NCBI RefSeq assembly: GCF_019039215.1
Contig: NZ_JAHNZZ010000001.1
Coordinates: forward strand, 2,571,424 to 2,635,423
Reading direction: 5' to 3'
Source of the DNA: Bacillus sp. FJAT-29790
Lineage (GTDB): Bacteria; Bacillota; Bacilli; Bacillales; Cytobacillaceae
DNA: 64,000 nt
How positions within the stretch are numbered: the stretch's first letter is position 1; each line of letters begins with the position of its first letter. Both the position numbers and the translations under genes were made by a program. The notes below the pieces were generated by a model, which searched no databases, was not told the DNA's origin, and saw only the letters and a list, made by a program, of their open reading frames with translations. Shown here one piece after another: positions 1 through 9,594 of this stretch.

Positions 1-36
1 TCACATTATAAAAGCAACAAACTTTACAAAACAGCC
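1..36. repeat. Family A repeat, right end only
   Basis: The window opens in the right terminus of the dispersed family A element: AGCAACAAACTTTAC followed by AAAACAGCC. It ends three bases before the rarD stop codon, so the element abuts the gene's 3' end. The rest lies outside the window. Confidence 0.7.
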
Positions 37-38
37 GC

Positions 39-971
39 TTACATCCCGAGGTCTTCCCCTTTCTTCCATTTCGTTTCAAAGTGTAAAAAAAGCTTTGTTT
101 TCGAAATAGAATAAAGCGTTAATGCTAGCCAAATAAAGAAAAACGCAAGTAAGTTTGTTTTCGAAAAAGGTTCGTGATAAATAAAAACGCCAAGAATTAA
201 CATGATCGTCGGGGCAATATATTGGAGAAAACCAAGCATAGACAAGGGAATTCTCTGAGCCCCTTTTGCAAAATACAGGAGCGGTATGGCGGTAGCGGCC
301 CCGGCGCCTATCAATAAGAGATCTGTTCCAAGTGATATGCTTAGGAAAGATTGTTTTCCAGATGTAAATAGATTGATCATATAGATGAATGCAACAGGAG
401 TAACAGCAAATGTTTCCAATGTTAAGCCTATGCTTGAGTCTACTTTAATTAATTTTTTCGTTAACCCATATAAACCGAAAGTTATGGCAAGAATAAATGC
501 AATCCATGGAAAACGGCCATATGATATGGTTAAGATCATAACCCCAACCAGTGCTAAAGCAAAGGACATATATTGCGCAGGTGATAACCTCTCTTTAAAA
601 ACAAGCATGCCTAGTAAAACACTGACAAGAGGGTTAATATAATAGCCGAGACTCGATTCAATCAATTGGTCCGAATTGACTGCCCAAATATAAATAAACC
701 AGTTGCAGCTAATTAAAAGTGAGGCAATTATTAAAGCAAATAACTGCTTTTTATTCGTCCGAAAACCTTTCAGCGTCTGTACAAAGGCCCCCCACTTCTT
801 GGTGGCCAATATCATAAACAACATAAATGCAAACGACCAAAAAATCCGGTTAGCCAAAATTTCATCAGCATTTACATTGTTCAGGAGCTTCCAATAAACA
901 GGTAAGAACCCCCATATGATATAGGAAAAGCCCGCGTATATAACGCCCATTTTGATTTCATTGTTTTTCAT
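39..971 (-). CDS. rarD: EamA-family transporter RarD
   Basis: A 310-residue polytopic membrane protein with about ten hydrophobic segments, the layout of two EamA (DMT superfamily) repeats. The N-terminal stretch GVIYAGFSYIIWGFLPVYWK and the region NRIFWSF are typical of RarD proteins. The family is named after an E. coli chloramphenicol-sensitivity locus, but its substrate is not established, so this is only a predicted small-molecule exporter or permease. The ATG at 971 follows GAGG with an 8-base spacing. It is transcribed alone, and its stop touches a family A repeat. Imperfect inverted copies of TCTTTCTA lie upstream near 985 and 1025 and could be an operator. Confidence 0.9.
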   Translation of the reverse strand: MKNNEIKMGVIYAGFSYIIWGFLPVYWKLLNNVNADEILANRIFWSFAFMLFMILATKKWGAFVQTLKGFRTNKKQLFALIIASLLISCNWFIYIWAVNSDQLIESSLGYYINPLVSVLLGMLVFKERLSPAQYMSFALALVGVMILTISYGRFPWIAFILAITFGLYGLTKKLIKVDSSIGLTLETFAVTPVAFIYMINLFTSGKQSFLSISLGTDLLLIGAGAATAIPLLYFAKGAQRIPLSMLGFLQYIAPTIMLILGVFIYHEPFSKTNLLAFFFIWLALTLYSISKTKLFLHFETKWKKGEDLGM

Positions 972-1102
972 TTGCTTTGCCTCGATTCTTTCTAGTATCG
1001 AAATATTACTATTATAGATCGAATAGAAAGATGCTACAATCTTTTTGTTTTGGGGAATAGTTATCCAATTGTGGAATTATGGGGATTTAAGTCTAATCAT
1101 TA

Positions 1103-1246
1103 GGCCGTTTTCGCATAGTTTGTTGTTTTTGGCATTAAAAGTTTACCCGTTGATTTCCGCTGGAGTCAAGTGCCCTCCGCTCCAATCAACTCAGATTCAC
1201 TAGATAAAATCACACTAATAAAGCAACTAAGTTTACAATAACAGCC
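1103..1246. repeat. Family A repeat
   Basis: A full-length copy running from GGCCGTTTTCGCATAG to AACAGCC, with the inner block CCGTTGATTTCCGCT and CTCCAATCAACTCAG. It lies in the 327-base gap between the acyl-CoA synthetase and rarD. Confidence 0.75.
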
Positions 1247-1254
1247 AATCATAA

Positions 1255-1288
1255 AAAAATGCAGGCGCGTATATGCCTGCATTTTAAG
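1255..1288 (-). terminator. Intrinsic terminator of the acyl-CoA synthetase gene
   Basis: On the minus strand ATGCAGGCA and TGCCTGCAT arms (loop including CGCG) are followed by a run of seven T residues, directly after the stop codon. Confidence 0.8.
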
Positions 1289-1298
1289 GTGTCATTAT

Positions 1299-2885
1299 TT
1301 AACTTTGTGCAGCAGCTCCCAGCTCTTTCTTCCTGAGCTCGATCCGACGGATTTTACCTGAAGTTGTTTTTGGAAGTTCTGATAAAAATTCAATTTTGCG
1401 CGGATATTTATATGGTGCTGTCAATTCCTTCACATGATCTTGGAGATTTTTAACAAGATTAGAATCTGTTTCATCTATTCCTTCGCGCAAAACGACGAAA
1501 GCTTTGACAATATTTCCGCGAACTTCATCAGGACTTGCTACGACAGCGCACTCTTTTACGGCGGGGTGTTTGACGAGCGCATCTTCGACTTCAAATGGTC
1601 CAATTGTGTATCCGGAGCTGATGATAATATCGTCTGCCCTTCCTTCAAACCAAAAGTAGCCATCTTCATCTCTCTTCGCACGGTCTCCAGTTACATAATA
1701 ATCCCCTCTGTATTGCATAGCAGTTCTCTCAGGATCTTTATAATAGTTTTTAAATAATGCAGGTGTTTCATTATGAACAGCAATATCCCCAACCTCGTTC
1801 ACTTCGCATGGATTGCCTTCTTCGTCAATGATTTCCACACTGTTTCCAGGTATCGGCTTCCCCATTGATCCTGCTTTTAAATCCATTCCTTTTGTAACGC
1901 CAACAAGCAATGTATTTTCAGTCTGACCATAGCCATCCCGGACATCGATATTAAAATGCTTTTTAAATGTATCAATAACTTCACGGTTCAACGGCTCCCC
2001 AGCAGATACAGCACTCCGAAGATTCGGGAGCTTGTATTCATGGAGATTTTCTGCTTTTGCCATGATCCGGTATTCTGTAGGTGTACAGCATAGGACATTT
2101 ACATCATAATCTTGCAAAAGCTGTAAATATTTATTTGGCTCAAACCTCCCATTGTACACGAAACCAGTACCGCCAGAGCCAAGGACGGATAAGAACGGAC
2201 TCCATATCCATTTTTGCCAGCCGGGACCGGCAGTCGCCCATACAATATCCCCTTCTTCAATGCATAACCAATTTGGCCCCGCCGCACGGAGATGCGCAAA
2301 TGCCCAACCATGAGTGTGCACGACCCCTTTAGGGTTCCCGGTTGTTCCTGATGTATAGGATAGGAATGCCATATCGTTCTTGTTCGTATCTGCTAATGGA
2401 AGCTCATCAGATGCATTCTTCATGGCCTCGTCCAAATCAATCCACTGATCTGCTTGACTGCCCACGACAAACTTTGGAAGACTTTCCGCTTCCTTTATTT
2501 CTGAGAATTGAACAGCATAAGGATAATAACTTACAATTCCTTTCACATCCCCATGTGTAATTCGATATTGAAGATCTTTCGAGCGAAGCATTTCTGAGCT
2601 TGGAATAACAACAAGACCCGCCTTTAACGCAGCAAGATATACTTGATAGGCCTCAATTAGCCGAGGCATGATAATAAGAAGAACATCGCCTTTTTTCAAA
2701 CCGTGTTCGATAAAAACATTTCCAATTTTATTCGCATTTTTAAGAAGTTCCTTATAACTAACTTCTTTCTTCTCCCCTAACTCATCTTCCCATCTGATTG
2801 CGAGCCTGTCCGAATCCTTTGCAAAACGTTCCATTTCGCTAACAAGATTGTATTGTTCTGGTGCCAGTAAGTCTTCTCGCTTCAT
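1299..2885 (-). CDS. Acyl-CoA synthetase, methylbutanoyl/medium-chain type (YtcI/MbcS-like)
   Basis: An ANL-superfamily AMP-forming acyl-CoA ligase of 528 residues, converting a carboxylate, ATP and CoA to acyl-CoA. The P-loop-like motif YTSGTTGNPKGVVHTHGW is present, as are the later motifs DGYGQTENT and YVTGDRAKRDEDGYFWFEGR, and the C-terminal catalytic lysine sits in LPKTTSGKIRR. In B. subtilis the gene beside sspA is ytcI (mbcS), reported to activate branched short-chain acids; the same role here is inferred from position and similarity. I chose the ATG at 2885 because AGGGGGAA precedes it; an in-frame ATG at 2912 has no such site. The gene is monocistronic with its own terminator. Confidence 0.88.
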   Translation of the reverse strand: MKREDLLAPEQYNLVSEMERFAKDSDRLAIRWEDELGEKKEVSYKELLKNANKIGNVFIEHGLKKGDVLLIIMPRLIEAYQVYLAALKAGLVVIPSSEMLRSKDLQYRITHGDVKGIVSYYPYAVQFSEIKEAESLPKFVVGSQADQWIDLDEAMKNASDELPLADTNKNDMAFLSYTSGTTGNPKGVVHTHGWAFAHLRAAGPNWLCIEEGDIVWATAGPGWQKWIWSPFLSVLGSGGTGFVYNGRFEPNKYLQLLQDYDVNVLCCTPTEYRIMAKAENLHEYKLPNLRSAVSAGEPLNREVIDTFKKHFNIDVRDGYGQTENTLLVGVTKGMDLKAGSMGKPIPGNSVEIIDEEGNPCEVNEVGDIAVHNETPALFKNYYKDPERTAMQYRGDYYVTGDRAKRDEDGYFWFEGRADDIIISSGYTIGPFEVEDALVKHPAVKECAVVASPDEVRGNIVKAFVVLREGIDETDSNLVKNLQDHVKELTAPYKYPRKIEFLSELPKTTSGKIRRIELRKKELGAAAQS

Positions 2886-2985
2886 CAAACTTCCCCCTAT
2901 TTTCAAAAACATATTTCTAAAATAATTATACTAAATTATTAAAAAATTTGTAATATTATTTTATAATAACGAGAAATGACAAAAT

Positions 2986-3016
2986 AAAAGGAGCAGGCAT
3001 AAATCCTGCTCCTTGT
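2986..3016 (-). terminator. sspA terminator
   Basis: Arms AAGGAGCAGG and CCTGCTCCTT followed on the minus strand by TTTTATTTTG. Confidence 0.85.
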
Positions 3017-3039
3017 AGCCATATTATTTATTTTTTATA

Positions 3040-3240
3040 TTATTTTTGATAACCGCCCATTTGCTGTTCAGCCATTTGGACTAAGCGTTTTGTGATTTCT
3101 CCACCCACTGAACCGTTAGCACGAGAAGTAGTATCTGCACCAAGGTTTACACCGAATTCAGTAGCGATTTCGTATTTCATTTGATCTAGAGCTTGTTGAA
3201 CTCCAGGAACTAAAAGCTGGTTTGAATTGTTGTTTGCCAT
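3040..3240 (-). CDS. sspA: Alpha/beta-type small acid-soluble spore protein
   Basis: A 66-residue DNA-binding SASP that coats spore DNA and protects it in the dormant spore core. It carries the family signature: the germination protease site in [10 protein letters not shown] and the conserved [21 protein letters not shown] segment. The ATG at 3240 follows AAGGAGGTGAAAACCAC, a strong Shine-Dalgarno at normal spacing, so the longer frame from 3282 is not used. A sigma-G promoter precedes it and a strong terminator follows, which fits single-gene forespore expression. Cleavage at germination would supply amino acids. Confidence 0.97.
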   Translation of the reverse strand: MANNNSNQLLVPGVQQALDQMKYEIATEFGVNLGADTTSRANGSVGGEITKRLVQMAEQQMGGYQK

Positions 3241-3264
3241 GTGGTTTTCACCTCCTTGTGAGTA

Positions 3265-3295
3265 TAGAATGTGTAGAACCACATGGCTATATTCA
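3265..3295 (-). promoter_or_regulatory. Sigma-G promoter of sspA
   Basis: Minus strand TGAATA (3295-3290), 18-base spacer, CATTCTA (3271-3265). The sigma-G consensus is TGAATA and CATACTA, so only one -10 base differs. It lies 25 bases upstream of the start codon. Confidence 0.75.
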
Positions 3296-3369
3296 GTTTT
3301 TCATTGGTAATTGTTTCAATCTTTAGAAACCGGAGCCAACAAATTTTTATTGCGGCAAACCATATATAA

Positions 3370-3557
3370 GGCTGTTTTCGTAAACTTTGTTGCTATTTAA
3401 CTAAAATGTGGTCTAGTTGATCTCCGCTCCAGAAGCTTGCTTTCCGCGGGGCGGGCGGTGAGCCTCCTCAAGCATTAAGCCTGTGGGGTCGCACCTTCCG
3501 CTCCAATCAACTTTATACAAAATTTGTTTAAAAACAACACTCATTTAGAAAACAGCC
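3370..3557. repeat. Family A repeat with GC-rich core
   Basis: Runs from GGCTGTTTTCGTAAAC to AAAACAGCC and contains the GC-rich insert GCGGGGCGGGCGGTGAGCC. It fills the gap between sspA and thiI. Confidence 0.8.
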
Positions 3558-3579
3558 ATTTCAAAAGTCCATTATATCC

Positions 3580-4785
3580 TTAAAATAGATCCTCTATTGA
3601 TTCCTCTTGAGCGGATTGCGGGGTAATAAGCACTGTTTCCGTATTAGCAACTGCCTTTGCAATGAGTGGTTCAAAATCAATAAAGCTTTCGAAATGCTGT
3701 ACTTTTTCCCGCTTTGGTTTTGTTTTTGGTGATGATGGTACGAAAACCGTGCAACAATCCTCATAAGGACGATTAGAAATGTCAAAGGTATCAATCTTTC
3801 TAGAGATGTCAATAATTTCCGATTTATCCATTGTGATTAAAGGCCGTAAAATGGGGGTATTCGTGACGTCATTGATCGCATACATACTCTCGAGTGTCTG
3901 GCTTGCAACCTGGCCTAAGCTTTCCCCTGTAATTATTGCCAACCCATCATTTCTTTTTCTGATTTCATCTGTAATGCGAAGCATCAGTCGCCTTGTTGTC
4001 GTCATTGAATAATTCTCAGGAACCTGCTTCTGGATAAGTTGTTGAATTTCTGTAAAGGGGACAATATTAAGCGCAACAACTCCGCTAATATTTGCCAACC
4101 TTTCCGTCAGATCGATCACCTTTTGCTTTGAACGCTCACTCGTAAAAGGCGGGCTGTAGAAATGGACAGCCTCTAGTTCAAGCCCTCTTTTCATTGTTAA
4201 ATAGCCAGCCACAGGGCTGTCAATTCCGCCTGATAACATTAACATTGCCTTTCCGCCTGAACCTACCGGAAGCCCTCCAGCCCCCGGAATATTCTCGCAA
4301 GATAAGTAAACTGCTTCTTCACGGACTTCAAGTTGGAGGTTGATATCCGGATTTTTAACATCTACTTTTAATCCAGGCACATTTTTAAGCATATGGGCGC
4401 CAAATGTATGATTTAATTCTTCTGTATTGAGAAAATAACTTTTATCCGCTCTTTTTGTTGTGATTTTAAATGTATTTCCTTCCTTGTATATTTTTCGGAA
4501 GAGAGCAAGGGCGGCATCCTTTATATTTTCAATTTCTTTATCGATTTTTACTGCAGGGCTAAATGATTGAATTCCGAAAACAGTCTTTAATCGTTCAACG
4601 ATTTCAACTCCATCTTCCCCATTCAACAGGATAAACATTCTCTCTCTAGTTGCTTCAATTTTTATCTTCGAATAATTCTTTAATACCATTTTTATATTTT
4701 TTCTCAGTTTATCAATAAACTTGTTTCGGTTTCTACCTTTTGTTGATAGTTCCCCGTAACGAATGAGAATTCGATCATATTTCAT
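3580..4785 (-). CDS. thiI: tRNA 4-thiouridine synthetase ThiI
   Basis: A 401-residue enzyme that adenylates U8 of tRNA and transfers sulfur to make 4-thiouridine. An N-terminal ferredoxin-like and THUMP region (about residues 1-165) leads to a PP-loop ATPase domain with SGGIDS at residues 185-190. There is no rhodanese domain, as in the short Bacillus form. The sulfur-carrying partner is encoded one base upstream: the desulfurase stop and this ATG are separated by one nucleotide, so the pair is co-transcribed and probably translationally coupled. The CC pair in EDCCTVFVP near residue 345 is kept. No strong terminator is visible before the downstream repeat. Confidence 0.97.
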   Translation of the reverse strand: MKYDRILIRYGELSTKGRNRNKFIDKLRKNIKMVLKNYSKIKIEATRERMFILLNGEDGVEIVERLKTVFGIQSFSPAVKIDKEIENIKDAALALFRKIYKEGNTFKITTKRADKSYFLNTEELNHTFGAHMLKNVPGLKVDVKNPDINLQLEVREEAVYLSCENIPGAGGLPVGSGGKAMLMLSGGIDSPVAGYLTMKRGLELEAVHFYSPPFTSERSKQKVIDLTERLANISGVVALNIVPFTEIQQLIQKQVPENYSMTTTRRLMLRITDEIRKRNDGLAIITGESLGQVASQTLESMYAINDVTNTPILRPLITMDKSEIIDISRKIDTFDISNRPYEDCCTVFVPSSPKTKPKREKVQHFESFIDFEPLIAKAVANTETVLITPQSAQEESIEDLF

Positions 4786-4786
4786 A

Positions 4787-5929
4787 TTAGTTCATAACCT
4801 CTCTTAGCCGTTTTATAGCTATATTTACCGCTTCGATAAAAAGCTTGGCCTCATCTAGCGTATTTTCAAACGACAGGCTAAGCCTAATCGCACTTATCGC
4901 TTCATCCTCAGAAACCCCCATAGCTAACAGAGTACCGCTTGCCTTCTGTTTTTTAGAAGAGCAGGCACTCGTCGTTGAGACGTAAATATCCATCTCTTCA
5001 AGCGCATGAACAAACACTTCTGCTTTAAGTCCCTTTATTGAGAAATTTATAATATGTGGAGCAGATTGGCAAGTTGGCGTATGAATCGTCACTGTCTCCA
5101 GCTTATCTAGTTCACTTCGAAGGAAGTCTCTTATCGTAATCATTGTTTCAAGATGTTTTTCATAATCGAGAAGGGTCAGCCTTAATGCTTTAGCCATCGA
5201 TACGATCCCGGCAACATTTTCTGTACCGCTTCTTTGTAGCTGTTCCTGATTTCCTCCAGAAAAAAGGGGGGAGATTTTCACTCCATTACGGATAAATAAT
5301 AAACCTGTACCTTTTAAACCATGAAATTTATGTCCAGATATCGACAATAAATCAATATGGCAATCTTTGATATGAAGAGGCATCTTGCCGATTCCTTGTA
5401 CATTGTCAACATGAAAGAGAATTTTTGAATATTTTTTTAAGAGCAGCCCAATTTCTTTAATCGGCTGAACAGAACCAATTTCATTATTTACATGCATCAC
5501 AGATACTAAAATGGTATCAGTAGAGATGGCTTTTTCAATATCACTCACACTTACGTATCCATTTTGGTCGACCGGAATAATGGAAATTCGAAATCCCATT
5601 GCCTTAAGCTGTTCCATCGATTCCCTTACAGAAGGATGCTCAATTGCAGTTGTGATTATATGACGTCCCCTGCCTTTATGCATGAGGGCTGTTCCTTTTA
5701 TGGCCAAATTATTACTTTCTGTTCCTCCAGAAGTAAAGTAAATCTCATTCGTTTGGACGTTTAGAAGCTTCGCAATTTGTTGTCTAGCCTGCAAAAGAAG
5801 CTTCTCAGCTTGTGCCCCCATCCTATGCAGGGAGGATGGATTGCCAAAGTATTCGGCTGAAACTTTAGAAAACGAATCTAATACTTCCTTATATGGTTTT
5901 GTTGTTGAACTATTATCAAAATAAATCAT
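4787..5929 (-). CDS. nifZ: Cysteine desulfurase (NifS/IscS family), ThiI partner
   Basis: A PLP-dependent class V aminotransferase-fold enzyme of 380 residues that takes sulfur from cysteine and passes it on as a persulfide. The PLP lysine is K201 in ISGHKFHG, and the catalytic cysteine is C323 in STTSACSSKK. The metal-free cofactor site residues in TSGGTESNN and MHVNNEIGS are present. Immediate linkage to thiI identifies it as the dedicated tRNA-thiolation sulfur donor, as in B. subtilis NifZ. It is the first gene of the two-gene operon; its ATG follows AAGGAGAAAACC. Confidence 0.95.
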   Translation of the reverse strand: MIYFDNSSTTKPYKEVLDSFSKVSAEYFGNPSSLHRMGAQAEKLLLQARQQIAKLLNVQTNEIYFTSGGTESNNLAIKGTALMHKGRGRHIITTAIEHPSVRESMEQLKAMGFRISIIPVDQNGYVSVSDIEKAISTDTILVSVMHVNNEIGSVQPIKEIGLLLKKYSKILFHVDNVQGIGKMPLHIKDCHIDLLSISGHKFHGLKGTGLLFIRNGVKISPLFSGGNQEQLQRSGTENVAGIVSMAKALRLTLLDYEKHLETMITIRDFLRSELDKLETVTIHTPTCQSAPHIINFSIKGLKAEVFVHALEEMDIYVSTTSACSSKKQKASGTLLAMGVSEDEAISAIRLSLSFENTLDEAKLFIEAVNIAIKRLREVMN

Positions 5930-6151
5930 GGTTTTCTCCTTCCGTTAACAAAACCAATTTTGCGCAGCTTCATAGCTTTTCTTCAACTGTAAATCTTACC
6001 ATAAATAATTCGTTATTTAAATAGGGGGAAATTCATTTAGATTTCATGGGAATATTAATCGTAAAATCCTCGCCAAATTATTATCTCAATATATTTAAAA
6101 TTGGCACTTCGATAATATTCGACATTTTTTTCACCACTTATGTTAGTATGT

Positions 6152-6171
6152 AAATGTTCTAAACATTTAGA
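6152..6171. promoter_or_regulatory. Overlapping palindromes in the braB leader
   Basis: The 20 bases AAATGTTCTAAACATTTAGA hold two perfect inverted repeats: AAATGTT-CTA-AACATTT and TCTAAA-CA-TTTAGA. They sit 10 bases upstream of the Shine-Dalgarno sequence AGGAGG, where a repressor would block expression. The motif does not look like the CodY consensus. The cognate factor is unknown. Confidence 0.45.
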
Positions 6172-6193
6172 TATGATATCAGGAGGATTTAAT

Positions 6194-7528
6194 GTGAAAA
6201 AGTTATCATCAAAGGAAATTATGGCTATAGGACTAATGCTTTTTGCGCTCTTTTTCGGGGCTGGCAATATGATTTTCCCACCATTTCTAGGGCAAGAAGC
6301 AGGTACCAATGTGTGGACTGCTATTATTGGCTTTTTAATTACTGGGGTTGGATTGCCTTTATTAGGAATCATTGCAATTGCAAAGACCGGTGATTTGCAA
6401 ACGCTAGCAAACCGTGTTCACCCGACTTATGCAGTAATATTTACAGTCGTCTTATATTTGGTAATTGGACCGCTTTTCGCAATTCCTCGTACAGGAACTG
6501 TTACTTATGAAATCGGGGTTGTTCCGTTTCTTTCTGAAAGCGTTGCCAACAATGGATTATCACTCCTAGCGTTTACGATTGTTTATTTCGCTCTTACTGC
6601 ATGGTTATCGATGAATCCATCTAAACTAGTAGACCGTATTGGGAAGTTTTTAACACCTGCATTATTGATAATTTTAGCAGTATTCGTTGTTAAAAGTCTG
6701 ATTACCCCATTAGGAGCACCATCAGCTCCGACTGGTGCTTATGCTGATGGAGCCTTCTTCAAAGGGTTCGTTGAGGGATATTTAACAATGGATGCGATTG
6801 CAGCCCTTGTGTTCGGAATCATTGTCATTAGTTCAATTAAAGGGTTCGGTGTTACAGATAAAAAATCATTAACTAAAATTTGTGTGATTGCTGGCATCAT
6901 TGCTGCTGCAGGTCTTGCACTCGTTTACTTTGCCCTTGCTTATATCGGGGCTACGAGTCCAGATGCATTAGGCGTACAAGAAAACGGTGGAGCTATCCTT
7001 TCAGGTGCTGCCAACTATTTATTCGGATCATTCGGTTCAATCATTTTGGCATTAGCAATCTCGTTTGCTTGCTTAACGACTTCTGTTGGCCTAGTTTCAT
7101 CATGTGCAGAATATTTTTCTAAGCTGTTGCCTCGTTTTTCTTATAAAGCGATTGTCATTATTTTCTCGCTTTTTAGTACGGTTATTGCAAATGCTGGGTT
7201 AACACAGCTTATAAAATTCTCAATACCGGTATTAGTCTTTATCTATCCGCTTGCGATCGTACTAATCTTGCTATCGTTTGCACATAATGCATTTAAAGGA
7301 TATTCTTTGGTCTATATTTGTGCATTAATTCCGACAGGATTCATCGGTCTCATTGACGGATTAAATGCGGCTGGAATGAACGTATCCGGAATAACAGAGG
7401 CACTTAATTTCCTGCCATTATTTGAACAAGGCATCGGCTGGCTTGTACCCGCAATAGGTGGCGCCGTAATCGGGTATGTCATTGCTTTAGCTACAGGAGA
7501 AGCAAAAAAGACCGTGCCAACTAATTAA
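6194..7528 (+). CDS. braB: Branched-chain amino acid:cation symporter BraB
   Basis: A 444-residue LIVCS-family carrier with about twelve membrane segments that imports leucine, isoleucine and valine with Na+ or H+. The conserved N-terminal block is GLMLFALFFGAGNMIFPP, residues about 10-27, and the central PRTGTVTYEIGV block follows. I chose the GTG at 6194 because AGGAGG lies eight bases upstream and the product then starts with the usual short cytoplasmic tail; the longer frame from 6140 has no ribosome-binding site. It converges with ezrA. Regulation may involve the palindromic site in its leader. Confidence 0.93.
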   Translation: MKKLSSKEIMAIGLMLFALFFGAGNMIFPPFLGQEAGTNVWTAIIGFLITGVGLPLLGIIAIAKTGDLQTLANRVHPTYAVIFTVVLYLVIGPLFAIPRTGTVTYEIGVVPFLSESVANNGLSLLAFTIVYFALTAWLSMNPSKLVDRIGKFLTPALLIILAVFVVKSLITPLGAPSAPTGAYADGAFFKGFVEGYLTMDAIAALVFGIIVISSIKGFGVTDKKSLTKICVIAGIIAAAGLALVYFALAYIGATSPDALGVQENGGAILSGAANYLFGSFGSIILALAISFACLTTSVGLVSSCAEYFSKLLPRFSYKAIVIIFSLFSTVIANAGLTQLIKFSIPVLVFIYPLAIVLILLSFAHNAFKGYSLVYICALIPTGFIGLIDGLNAAGMNVSGITEALNFLPLFEQGIGWLVPAIGGAVIGYVIALATGEAKKTVPTN

Positions 7529-7573
7529 TAATATTCCAAAAGTCATTTTATACTGAAATGACGGGACGAAAAA

Positions 7574-7610
7574 GAGGAGTAATCGGCGAATTGTCGATTG
7601 CTCCTTTTTC
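7574..7610 (+). terminator. braB terminator
   Basis: Arms AGGAGTAATCG and CGATTGCTCCT around GCGAATTGT, followed by TTTTTC. Confidence 0.75.
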
Positions 7611-7631
7611 TAATCTGCACAAAACGGCAAA

Positions 7632-7668
7632 AAAAAACGGTCCGCTATCATTATTGCGGACCATTTTT
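7632..7668 (-). terminator. ezrA terminator (probably bidirectional)
   Basis: Arms GGTCCGC and GCGGACC with A-rich and T-rich flanks on both sides, just beyond the ezrA stop. Confidence 0.8.
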
Positions 7669-9357
7669 TTACTGTTCACTTATGATTACTTCAATTTTCT
7701 TCATTGCACTAGGATCAATTTCCTCGACTGCTGCTGCCGCCTGCTCTAAAGCCGTTTTGTAATCAAAGCCTCTGAAGGAAGCCTCCGCCTCTAATAACCC
7801 TTTATCTACAGATGGATACCTGCTTCGATACCTGTTCCCGTATTGAATCACTTTTTCAACAAGTAAAATCGTTTCAACCATATCGTCTGTTATGTTTGCG
7901 ACTTTATCGACTGTCAGTACGGCGACTTCTAAATATTGCTGGATCGCTTGGATATTCAATGGCTTCTCCTCCAGCTTTGCTATAACGTTTTCAATGCCTT
8001 CTTTCGCATCTTCTAATAGGTATTTATAGTCCTGAGGTAGTCCAGGCACATTGCTTTTTGAAACAAGCCTGATCGATTCAGCCACTCTTTTTCTAAGTTC
8101 ATTCACGCTTTCACGTGCAGTCATTTCGTCCTTCCTTAGTGCCTGAAGTTTTTCCGTAAATGAAGCTTGGTCATCTGCAATTTCTTCGAGTTGGATTTTA
8201 ATACCTTCTAGCTCTTCTCTTAAAAGAGAATGAGCAGTATTTTCAGAAGCAACTTTGTGTTCAAGGACTTCGAACCTTTTAAAGGCTTGAGTCAATTTCC
8301 TATCTAGCTGCGATTGAATTTCGATATCCTTATCAGAAAGGTGGTAGCTTTGGCGAACTAGCGAAATTTCGGCCTTTAACTGATTGTTTATTTCCCTATG
8401 GGCGAAAAGCATATTTCTTGTTGCCTCATCCTGCTGACCTACATAATGTCTCGAATGCACTTCCTCTTCAAGAAGGTCATAAAGCAAATCAATACTTTCT
8501 TTAATTTCTGCTACACCATTTTGAACATCAGTAATTTCTCCATGTTCAATTTTATTTGCAAAATCAACAATTTCCTTTTCAAGCCTCTCTGTCTCTGTTG
8601 CTAACTGAATATGGTCAAGAATATAGCCATGCTCTGCCATTTCTTTATATCCCTCTTTAAGTTCATTAATTTGGGATGGGATTTTAGATTGACATTCCAC
8701 AAGCAAAGTAGGAATGACATCCATTTTGAAATTAATTTCCTCGATCTCCATTTTAAGCGTTATTACAACTTCACGTGCTTCGAGGTAATTGCCATTACTG
8801 GTCTTTTCGTCAAAATCTTGGAACTTAGCGAAGGCTTCATTTAATTGCTCTTCTAAAGGATTTGCGGCTTTTCCATATGTATGATGATGAGCAAGCAAGG
8901 ACTTCTTACTTTCACGGTACATGTCTTTTATCTCTTCGATCTCCGTCCTGTTTTTTTCTTCGCTCCCAACAAGTTCGTTCAATTCGCTTAGCAGCTTCTT
9001 AATATCGTCTTCAATCTCTGTTAAGTATTTTTCAATTTCTCCCTGAACTTCCTTCGCTTTTCTGAATCGATATTTATCAATAAATTCCTCAGCATCAAAT
9101 AAATATTCTTCAACATCCGGGAGTCTTACCGTAACAATCTCATCCCATTCATTTCTCCAACGTTCAAATAGCTCTTCTGTTTGTCCTGTCATATTTAATT
9201 TCTTAACCTTTGACATTTCATCAAGAACGGGGCGATTCGTAATATCCATCTTCCATGTTTCAAGCCGGTCAATTTCTTTATAATACTTTTTCTTTAATAA
9301 ATATCCCGTTAAAAATAAACCTATTAGAATGACGATACCGCCAATAATGTAATTCAT
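7669..9357 (-). CDS. ezrA: Septation ring formation regulator EzrA
   Basis: A 562-residue membrane-anchored cytoskeletal protein that binds FtsZ and limits Z-ring assembly to mid-cell. It has one N-terminal transmembrane segment (about residues 2-20, IIGGIVILIGLFLTGYLL), followed by a long helical, spectrin-like region rich in E, K and L through to the end. The conserved IDRLETWKMDITNRPVLDEM block follows the anchor. The ATG at 9357 gives the standard N-terminus; the frame is open further to 9462, but the extra residues are not membrane-like and do not resemble EzrA. It is transcribed alone, convergent with braB. Confidence 0.95.
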   Translation of the reverse strand: MNYIIGGIVILIGLFLTGYLLKKKYYKEIDRLETWKMDITNRPVLDEMSKVKKLNMTGQTEELFERWRNEWDEIVTVRLPDVEEYLFDAEEFIDKYRFRKAKEVQGEIEKYLTEIEDDIKKLLSELNELVGSEEKNRTEIEEIKDMYRESKKSLLAHHHTYGKAANPLEEQLNEAFAKFQDFDEKTSNGNYLEAREVVITLKMEIEEINFKMDVIPTLLVECQSKIPSQINELKEGYKEMAEHGYILDHIQLATETERLEKEIVDFANKIEHGEITDVQNGVAEIKESIDLLYDLLEEEVHSRHYVGQQDEATRNMLFAHREINNQLKAEISLVRQSYHLSDKDIEIQSQLDRKLTQAFKRFEVLEHKVASENTAHSLLREELEGIKIQLEEIADDQASFTEKLQALRKDEMTARESVNELRKRVAESIRLVSKSNVPGLPQDYKYLLEDAKEGIENVIAKLEEKPLNIQAIQQYLEVAVLTVDKVANITDDMVETILLVEKVIQYGNRYRSRYPSVDKGLLEAEASFRGFDYKTALEQAAAAVEEIDPSAMKKIEVIISEQ

Positions 9358-9594
9358 TTTTATTATAAGCCCCCTGTTCTGTTCCGAGCCGTTATGATGA
9401 TCTATGTTAATAATTGAAATCATGTTAAGTTCAATGTTTTTATGATACCATGTATACGACATTTTTTGACTATTTATTTCACTTTTTTGTATAATTTATT
9501 GTTGAAAAGCTTGTAATCTTATAATAATGTATACATTTATTGAATAACATAGATTCTTTATTTTCAAATAATTCGCTCAGCTATTTTAATTTTA

